Source: an uncultured Chlorobiota bacterium (lineage in GTDB: Bacteria; Bacteroidota; Kapaibacteriia; OLB7). From it: a stretch of DNA of 5,461 bases. The translations under genes and the position numbers were made by a program. Where the stretch lies: NCBI GenBank assembly GCA_946481475.1, contig CAMLOB010000321.1:1-5461 (forward strand), in the 5' to 3' direction. This document shows, piece by piece, positions 1 through 5,461 of the stretch; within the stretch, counting starts at the first letter, position 1, and every line of letters begins with the position of its first letter. The notes under the pieces were generated by a model. The model ran no database searches, had not been told where the DNA came from, and was given only the letters and a program-made list of their open reading frames with translations.

Positions 1-43
1 TCTATTCTGTTTCTTCCAAACATTACCGAAAAGCAACACCCTG

Positions 44-126
44 TCTCCCCTCCACCCCCAACCTCCCATATTTCCCGAAGATTGAATACCTTTCACCTGC
101 GGCGTAGCGTGGGGGGAGATGGGGGA
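44..126. promoter_or_regulatory. katG leader with complementary C-rich and G-rich tracts
   Basis: The 182 bases before katG contain no gene. A pyrimidine-rich tract at 44-60 can pair with a purine-rich tract at 110-126. Of the 17 facing positions, 13 are Watson-Crick pairs and one is a G-T wobble; the mismatches are at 50/120, 53/117 and 54/116. The loop (61-109) is less G+C-rich and is where a promoter might lie, but no convincing -35/-10 pair is present. I see no clear Fur/PerR-type or OxyR-type operator. The pairing is seen in the sequence; a regulatory role for katG is only inference, and simple base-composition bias is a fair alternative. Confidence 0.25.
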
Positions 127-170
127 TGTTTGCGCCGATTACAGCCAACTGAAGTCTCACAATAGAGTAG

Positions 171-2441
<2,271 letters not shown>

Positions 2442-2647
2442 GTTTCCGGCTCAGGTGGTATTGCAGCGTGGCAGCAGGCGTGGGCGATTCCGGGAGGGGT
2501 CGTCCGCGCCTCGTTGCATGATATCCCCACGTGCCGTTCCGGGTGTCGGATCCGGCGGATGGACTTGCAGGTTGAAGGGGATTTCCCGTTTATTGTCAGC
2601 CTTCCATAGAGTCGGCGTGTGAAGCATGATGCAGGAGAAGAACATCA
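2442..2647. other. Non-coding spacer after katG
   Basis: These 206 bases hold no supported gene. A 65-codon open frame on the minus strand (2451-2648) has no recognisable protein similarity and no good ribosome site. I see no classical rho-independent terminator (GC hairpin followed by a T run) after the katG stop. The only small symmetry is an 8-bp palindrome at 2547-2554, which is unremarkable at this base composition. Confidence 0.5.
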
Positions 2648-2727
2648 CTTGGTGATTCTTCGTGTCCTTTGTGACTTCGTGGTGAGATTTACCACAAAGT
2701 CACAAAGGACACAAAGAAGCCACGAAG
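2648..2727. repeat. 80-nt near-perfect hairpin repeat (MITE/REP-like)
   Basis: The inner arms at 2658-2683 and 2691-2716 are 26 nt each and match at 24 positions around a 7-nt loop (2684-2690). Both mismatches are C-A on this strand, which become G-U pairs in a minus-strand transcript, so that RNA could pair without a break. Outer arms continue the pairing with one bulge (2720) and two mismatches, reaching 2648 and 2727. The motif CACAAAGGACACAAAG and its variants are, from memory, common dispersed intergenic sequences in planctomycete and related genomes. It could be a short non-autonomous element, a bidirectional terminator-like structure, or both. There is no T run to support a classical terminator. 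It lies 89 bp upstream of the DUF2200 gene and is richer in A+T than its surroundings. Confidence 0.8.
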
Positions 2728-2734
2728 CGACAGA

Positions 2735-2746
2735 CAGAGATCTCTG
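2735..2746. promoter_or_regulatory. 12-bp perfect palindrome upstream of the DUF2200 gene
   Basis: CAGAGATCTCTG is fully self-complementary and lies 70 bp before the DUF2200 start codon, between the hairpin repeat and the ribosome binding site. Position and symmetry would suit a small dimeric regulator. It contains no recognised operator consensus, and a 12-bp palindrome can occur by chance. Confidence 0.25.
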
Positions 2747-2803
2747 CAATTCGAGGCGTTCAAGAAACCCTCTAAAAGCAGTATGCCCATGACTACAACC
2801 CAC

Positions 2804-2809
2804 AGGAGG
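2804..2809 (+). promoter_or_regulatory. Strong Shine-Dalgarno site for the DUF2200 gene
   Basis: AGGAGG lies 7 nt before the ATG at 2817. It is the strongest ribosome binding site in the window and fixes the start of this gene. Confidence 0.85.
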
Positions 2810-2816
2810 AACAACG

Positions 2817-3170
2817 ATGTCCGACCATCATCGCATTTATACGATGGCATTCTCAAGTGTCTATCCGCTCTACGTGCAGAAAGCCGAGCGCAAGAACCGC
2901 ACGAAAGAAGAAGTCGACGAGATCATCTGCTGGCTGACCGGCTATGACCGGGCGGGGTTGGAGCGGCAGATCGAACAGAAGAACGATTTCGAGACCTTCT
3001 TTGCGGAGTCCCCCCGCATCCATCCGAACAGCTCGCTTATCAAGGGTGTAGTGTGCGGTGTGCGCGTGGAAGAAATCGAAGATCCGCTGATGCAGAAGAT
3101 ACGCCGGCTGGACAAGCTGATTGATGAGCTTGCAAAGGGGAAGGCGATGGAGAAGATTCTGCGGCAATGA
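2817..3170 (+). CDS. DUF2200 family protein (complete, 117 aa), function unknown
   Basis: The whole protein matches what I remember of the DUF2200 family, and its length is typical. Family hallmarks seen here are the N-terminal [20 protein letters not shown] (about 5-24), the [16 protein letters not shown] segment (29-44), DFETFFAE (57-64), and the strongly conserved C-terminal stretch from [18 protein letters not shown] (75-92) through a charged helix to KAMEKIL (109-115). It has no signal peptide or membrane segment, so it should be cytoplasmic. No catalytic motif is known to me. Cysteines occur at 38 and 80. The start is set by AGGAGG 7 nt upstream. The hydrolase gene begins 70 bp after the stop on the same strand, so one transcript is possible. 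That gap holds two short perfect palindromes (3174-3186 with one central base, and 3200-3209) but no T run. Confidence 0.93.
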   Translation: MSDHHRIYTMAFSSVYPLYVQKAERKNRTKEEVDEIICWLTGYDRAGLERQIEQKNDFETFFAESPRIHPNSSLIKGVVCGVRVEEIEDPLMQKIRRLDKLIDELAKGKAMEKILRQ

Positions 3171-3240
3171 ATCGTTTGCTGCAAACAGGGGATCGAACGC
3201 CGGGCCCGGACAGGTACATGAACATATCAGACTATTCCAC

Positions 3241-4086
3241 ATGAAATCCGGACACATTCTTGAAGACGGTATCCCTCTCTATTCGGAATCGTTCGGGGAT
3301 TCCGCCGATCCGGCTATCCTGCTGGTGATGGGGGCGATGACGTCAGGGGTCTGGTGGCCGGAGGAGTTCTGTCGTCGGCTTGCCGCCCGGGGTCGGTACG
3401 TGATCCGATACGACCATCGGGATACCGGGGAATCGGTGAGCTACGTGCCGGGACAGGCCCCATACGGGGTGGAGGATCTGGCTGATGATGCCGTCCGGGT
3501 GCTCGACGGGTATGGGATCGATCGTGCCCACTTCGTGGGGATGTCGCTCGGCGGCCTTCTCTGCCAACTCGTCGCCTTGAAGCACCCGGATCGCGTGCTC
3601 ACCCTCACACTCATCGCATCGGAGCGGCTGGTCACGGAAGATCCTGCGATGCCGCAGATAGATCCGGCCATTCTTGAGTACCACACAAGAGCCGGAGAGC
3701 TCGACTGGTCCGACCGGGAGGAGGTGATCGACTATCAGATCGGAGCATGGCGACTGCTGTCGGGTTCGGCTCATCCCTTTGATGAAGCCGCCATTCGTGA
3801 AATGGCCGGTGCCGACTTCGACCGGACGCAGAATCTGTCGGCATCATTCAATCATGCTGACCTCTCCGACCTGGGGGTCTGGGCCGATCGGCTCGATGAG
3901 ATCACCCACCCCGCTCTGATTATTCACGGGACCGAGGATCCGGTCCTGCCATACGCTCACGGCCGCGCGCTGAAGGAGGCGTTGTCGGGATCGGAGTTGG
4001 TGACTCTGGAGGGGACGGGACATGAATTGCATCGGGCGGACTGGCCGGTCATGCTGGAGGCGATCGAGCGACATACGTCAGTCTGA
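3241..4086 (+). CDS. Alpha/beta hydrolase, RdmC-like esterase type (complete, 281 aa)
   Basis: A soluble alpha/beta-hydrolase-fold enzyme, probably an esterase; the substrate cannot be read from the sequence. The catalytic triad is visible: nucleophile S102 in the elbow VGMSLGG (99-105), acid D233 in [11 protein letters not shown], and base H261 in GTGHELH. The oxyanion-hole strand is [15 protein letters not shown] (26-40), followed by the [10 protein letters not shown] motif (56-65). These resemble the RdmC (aclacinomycin methylesterase) and TAP-like hydrolases. A lid region lies about 135-215. There is no signal peptide. The frame is open back to 3121, but the 40 extra codons overlap the DUF2200 gene and do not look like hydrolase sequence, so I chose the ATG at 3241, where the domain begins naturally. 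No good Shine-Dalgarno site precedes it. Co-transcription with the DUF2200 gene is possible. The RdmC likeness is structural; it does not imply antibiotic biosynthesis. Confidence 0.9.
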   Translation: MKSGHILEDGIPLYSESFGDSADPAILLVMGAMTSGVWWPEEFCRRLAARGRYVIRYDHRDTGESVSYVPGQAPYGVEDLADDAVRVLDGYGIDRAHFVGMSLGGLLCQLVALKHPDRVLTLTLIASERLVTEDPAMPQIDPAILEYHTRAGELDWSDREEVIDYQIGAWRLLSGSAHPFDEAAIREMAGADFDRTQNLSASFNHADLSDLGVWADRLDEITHPALIIHGTEDPVLPYAHGRALKEALSGSELVTLEGTGHELHRADWPVMLEAIERHTSV

Positions 4087-4115
4087 GGGGTGGAGGCGTT
4101 GGCCTGAGTGCTCAC

Positions 4116-4135
4116 CGGGGGAGCGAACTCTCCCG
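4116..4135 (+). terminator. Hairpin 30 bp after the hydrolase stop, weak terminator candidate
   Basis: An 8-bp stem (4116-4123 with 4128-4135, one G-U pair) closes a CGAA tetraloop, starting 29 bp past the hydrolase stop. Stem and position suit a transcription end, but no T run follows (the next bases are TACAAGCG). It may be a factor-dependent terminator, an RNA 3' end structure, or chance. Confidence 0.3.
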
Positions 4136-4255
4136 TACAAGCGTTCCGGCCGACTCGACGCCGAGCTGCGGCACCGTTTGTTATGGGGAAGAATTTCAGG
4201 GATCTATCCGAAACAATGCACGCTCCGGCGGTGTTATCCGGACCGGGCAATCAGG

Positions 4256-4270
4256 TTCATGCGGCATGAA
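4256..4270. promoter_or_regulatory. 15-nt interrupted palindrome upstream of the YciI-domain gene
   Basis: TTCATGC-G-GCATGAA is a perfect 7-1-7 inverted repeat ending 50 bp before the start codon at 4321. An odd-centred symmetric site in this position suits a dimeric repressor or activator. I do not recognise it as a known operator. The rest of the 234-bp spacer (4087-4320) holds no supported gene. Confidence 0.3.
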
Positions 4271-4320
4271 ATTCCCGGCCATCTGCTCTGTATCGGAACA
4301 GGAACAACAGACATACCAGT

Positions 4321-4746
4321 ATGACGTACTTTCGCTTTCTCGTCGCCGCTCTGCTCGCGGCATTGATCTTCTTTCCAACCGAGGCCCGGGCCCAGGAAGA
4401 GCCGGCCGCCGACTCGGCAATCCCTCTGCCGACGGAGTGGGACACGTACTACGTGGTGCTGCTGAAGGAAGGACCGGCCTACGGGGCGAAGCTCTCCACT
4501 GACTCGTTGCGATCCCTGATGAACCGCCATATCCAGTACCAGCTTCGATTGCAAAAGTCGGGAGATGCCGTTGCCGGAGGCGGCTTCGGCGGGGCGAAGG
4601 ATGGGGTGATCGGCATGACGCTGCTGCGGGCCGCCTCGCTTGATGAGGCCGAACGTCTGGCCGGGGCCGATCCTGCAGTCGAGGCCGGACGTTTCTCCGC
4701 AGTCGTCTACGAGTGGTATGTGCCGGGGGGGCGGTTGCCGGAGTAG
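4321..4746 (+). CDS. Exported YciI-domain protein (complete, 141 aa)
   Basis: Residues 1-24 look like a signal peptide: short N-region with R5, hydrophobic core FLVAALLAALIFF (6-18), and an A22-R23-A24 cleavage site before Q25. A short acidic linker (25-38) leads into a YciI-like dimeric alpha/beta-barrel (about 40-136). The YYVVLLKEGP strand (43-52) is followed by H70 in the first helix, which matches the conserved family histidine. The GADPAVEAGRFSAVVYEW segment (115-132) matches the ADPYVAAG...V.PF signature of YciI, with D117 at the conserved aspartate. YciI-like proteins are mostly cytoplasmic and their role is poorly known; relatives include enzymes such as chloromuconolactone dehalogenase. 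Here the domain should act in the periplasm or outside the cell. The ribosome site is weak (AGGAAC at 4300-4305, 15 nt away). The gene appears to stand alone. The domain call is firm; the function is unknown. Confidence 0.88.
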   Translation: MTYFRFLVAALLAALIFFPTEARAQEEPAADSAIPLPTEWDTYYVVLLKEGPAYGAKLSTDSLRSLMNRHIQYQLRLQKSGDAVAGGGFGGAKDGVIGMTLLRAASLDEAERLAGADPAVEAGRFSAVVYEWYVPGGRLPE

Positions 4747-4836
4747 GGGGAGGGATGCTGTGTAAAATGCATTTGGAGCAATGAAGAAGAATCACGTCAC
4801 CTTGAAACCCTTCGGCTACGATCCGGTGTCCGAACT

Positions 4837-4855
4837 GAGCCGGAAGCTCCGGCTT
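4837..4855 (+). other. GC-rich hairpin after the YciI-domain gene
   Basis: A perfect 7-bp stem AGCCGGA/TCCGGCT (4838-4844 with 4848-4854), extended by a G-U pair, closes a 3-nt loop 90 bp past the stop at 4746. There is no T run after it. It sits just before the REP-like pair and may be part of the same structured spacer or a transcript 3' end. Confidence 0.35.
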
Positions 4856-4869
4856 GAAGGTGTGCATGG

Positions 4870-5033
4870 GGTAGCCGCACGTCTTCAGCGTGCGGCGGCA
4901 GGAGCAACGGAGCGCTCGCCCTGCCATAGCTTCACCTGATCGGTTTGCCGATCCCTACTCTTCCCGATCTTCATCTGCACCTCCGGAACTGCCGACTTCG
5001 CTGGTCTGCGCACGCTGAAGACGTGCGGCTACC
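4870..5033. repeat. Inverted pair of REP-like hairpin sequences
   Basis: A 25-nt sequence at 4870-4894, starting GGTAGCCGCACGTC, recurs without a mismatch in inverted orientation at 5009-5033, with 114 bp between. Each copy is itself hairpin-like. The left copy has a perfect 8-bp stem (GCCGCACG 4874-4881 with CGTGCGGC 4889-4896) and loop TCTTCAG; the right copy has a 6-bp stem. Two head-to-head hairpin units resemble the REP/BIME arrangement, or a small MITE. From memory, this unit is a frequent intergenic repeat in some planctomycete genomes. The enclosed bases hold a further hairpin (GGCAGG 4897-4902 with CCTGCC 4920-4925) and no gene. No transposase is present in the window. Confidence 0.8.
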
Positions 5034-5064
5034 GACGAGTATGGAAACATCCCGAAGAGTAGGG
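4953..5064. repeat. 11-bp inverted repeat reaching the PhyH gene leader
   Basis: CCCTACTCTTC at 4953-4963 is exactly complementary to 5054-5064. The right arm lies 52 bp before the ATG at 5116 and carries AGGG (5061-5064), a possible ribosome site for an in-frame GTG at 5071. The two arms enclose the right REP-like copy, so the elements are interleaved. A role in translation control is speculative. Confidence 0.35.
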
Positions 5065-5115
5065 CGATGAGTGAATCAGCACTTCAACAAGGTCAGCCCG
5101 CAACAGAAACATCGC

Positions 5116-5461
5116 ATGACTTCTCCAACCATCCTCTCAGACCTCCCATCATCGGTAAGCCGTCACGGCTACGCCCTCATCCACGACGTTCTGGACAGGG
5201 GGACGATCCGGCATCTCATCGACGCTCTGAACGGTGCGGTCCGGCGGGAGAGTTCCGATCATCGCGGCCGGGTCCCCGGCATGCGTAACCTGCTGGAAGC
5301 CGTGCCGGAAGTCGCCCGGCTGGCTCGCGACCCGCGCGTTCGCGGCATCGCCGAGTCGGTGCTCGGTCCCGACTGCGCCGCCGTCCGCGGCATCCTCTTC
5401 GACAAGATGCCGGAGGCGAACTGGAAGGTGGCCTGGCATCAGGACCTGACGATCGGCGTGA
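5116..5461 (+). CDS. Phytanoyl-CoA dioxygenase (PhyH) family protein, 3' end outside window
   Basis: The first 115 codons of an Fe(II)/2-oxoglutarate-dependent oxygenase. The N-terminal segment RHGYALIHDVLDRGTIRHLI (16-35) is the usual PhyH opening. Next come EVARLARDPRVRGIAESVLGPDCAAVRGILFDKMPE (65-100) and WKVAWHQDLTIGV (103-115). H108 and D110 form the HxD half of the metal-binding triad; the distal histidine and the 2-oxoglutarate-binding arginine would lie beyond 5461. Family members hydroxylate many small molecules, so no substrate can be named. The reading frame is open to the window end without a stop. I chose ATG 5116 because it gives the usual short N-terminus; GTG 5071, with AGGG six bases upstream, is an in-frame alternative adding 15 residues. 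The gene follows the REP-like repeats and probably starts a new transcription unit. Confidence 0.85.
   Translation, partial: MTSPTILSDLPSSVSRHGYALIHDVLDRGTIRHLIDALNGAVRRESSDHRGRVPGMRNLLEAVPEVARLARDPRVRGIAESVLGPDCAAVRGILFDKMPEANWKVAWHQDLTIGV

Noticed and set aside
82..110. Possible katG promoter: TTGAAT, 17-bp spacer, TAGCGT
   Set aside because: The spacing is right but the -10 matches only three of six consensus bases, which is chance level.
110..126. G-quadruplex in the katG leader
   Set aside because: Only two long G runs are present, not four separate runs, so an intramolecular quadruplex is not supported.
2451..2648. 65-codon open frame on the minus strand in the katG to DUF2200 spacer
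   Set aside because: No family resemblance, no good ribosome site and composition like non-coding DNA. A real small gene cannot be fully excluded.
2759..2787. Possible promoter for the DUF2200 gene: TTCAAG, 17-bp spacer, TATGCC
   Set aside because: Each hexamer matches the consensus at only about three of six positions, too weak to call.
3121..3240. 40-codon upstream extension of the hydrolase frame
   Set aside because: It overlaps the end of the DUF2200 gene, is unlike any hydrolase N-terminus, and the ATG at 3241 gives a normal-length protein.
4196..4927. 243-codon open frame on the minus strand across the YciI gene and part of the repeats
   Set aside because: It covers the antisense of a real gene and one REP-like arm, is very rich in Arg, Pro and Ser, and has no recognisable domain.
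4870..5033. CRISPR array or transposon ends with a coding cargo
   Set aside because: There are only two copies and they are inverted, not direct, and the 114 bp between them encode nothing recognisable.
5067..5288. 73-codon open frame beginning MSESALQQGQ
   Set aside because: It overlaps the PhyH gene in another frame and becomes Arg/Pro-rich after the first 25 codons; the PhyH frame carries the clear family motifs.
5149..5439. 96-codon open frame on the minus strand opposite the PhyH gene
   Set aside because: Antisense shadow of the PhyH reading frame.

Overview
The window is about 60% G+C and carries four complete protein genes and one partial gene, all on the plus strand, separated by fairly long spacers that contain repeats. 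The most likely source is a free-living, aerobic, moderately high-GC bacterium. I lean towards a planctomycete or a related PVC-group lineage, because of the dispersed 'CACAAAGGACACAAAG' and 'GTAGCCGCACGTCTTCAG' type intergenic repeats, the secreted YciI-domain protein, the PhyH dioxygenase and the uneven use of Shine-Dalgarno sites. This is inference from memory of such genomes; no marker gene in the window proves it.

Layout. Positions 1-182 are the leader of katG, with a C-rich tract and a G-rich tract that can pair with each other. Positions 183-2441 encode a complete catalase-peroxidase (KatG) with all catalytic residues intact. Positions 2442-2816 are non-coding and hold an 80-nt near-perfect hairpin repeat and a 12-bp palindrome. 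Positions 2817-3170 encode a DUF2200 protein of unknown function. After a 70-bp gap, 3241-4086 encode an alpha/beta hydrolase of the RdmC-like esterase type, possibly co-transcribed with the DUF2200 gene. Positions 4087-4320 hold a small hairpin and a 15-nt interrupted palindrome. Positions 4321-4746 encode an exported YciI-domain protein. Positions 4747-5115 are a repeat-rich spacer with two REP-like hairpins facing each other. From 5116 to the window end runs the start of a phytanoyl-CoA dioxygenase (PhyH) family gene, cut off just after its HxD iron-binding motif.

How the genes work together. KatG is a cytoplasmic defence against hydrogen peroxide and probably forms its own transcription unit. 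The other genes do not form a recognisable pathway: a conserved unknown protein, a soluble hydrolase, a secreted small alpha/beta-barrel protein and an Fe(II)/2-oxoglutarate oxygenase. The window looks like ordinary chromosome. I found no CRISPR array, tRNA, rRNA, transposase, phage gene or toxin-antitoxin pair, and no convincing new multi-gene system. The points most worth a second look are the two structured repeats and the exported YciI protein.
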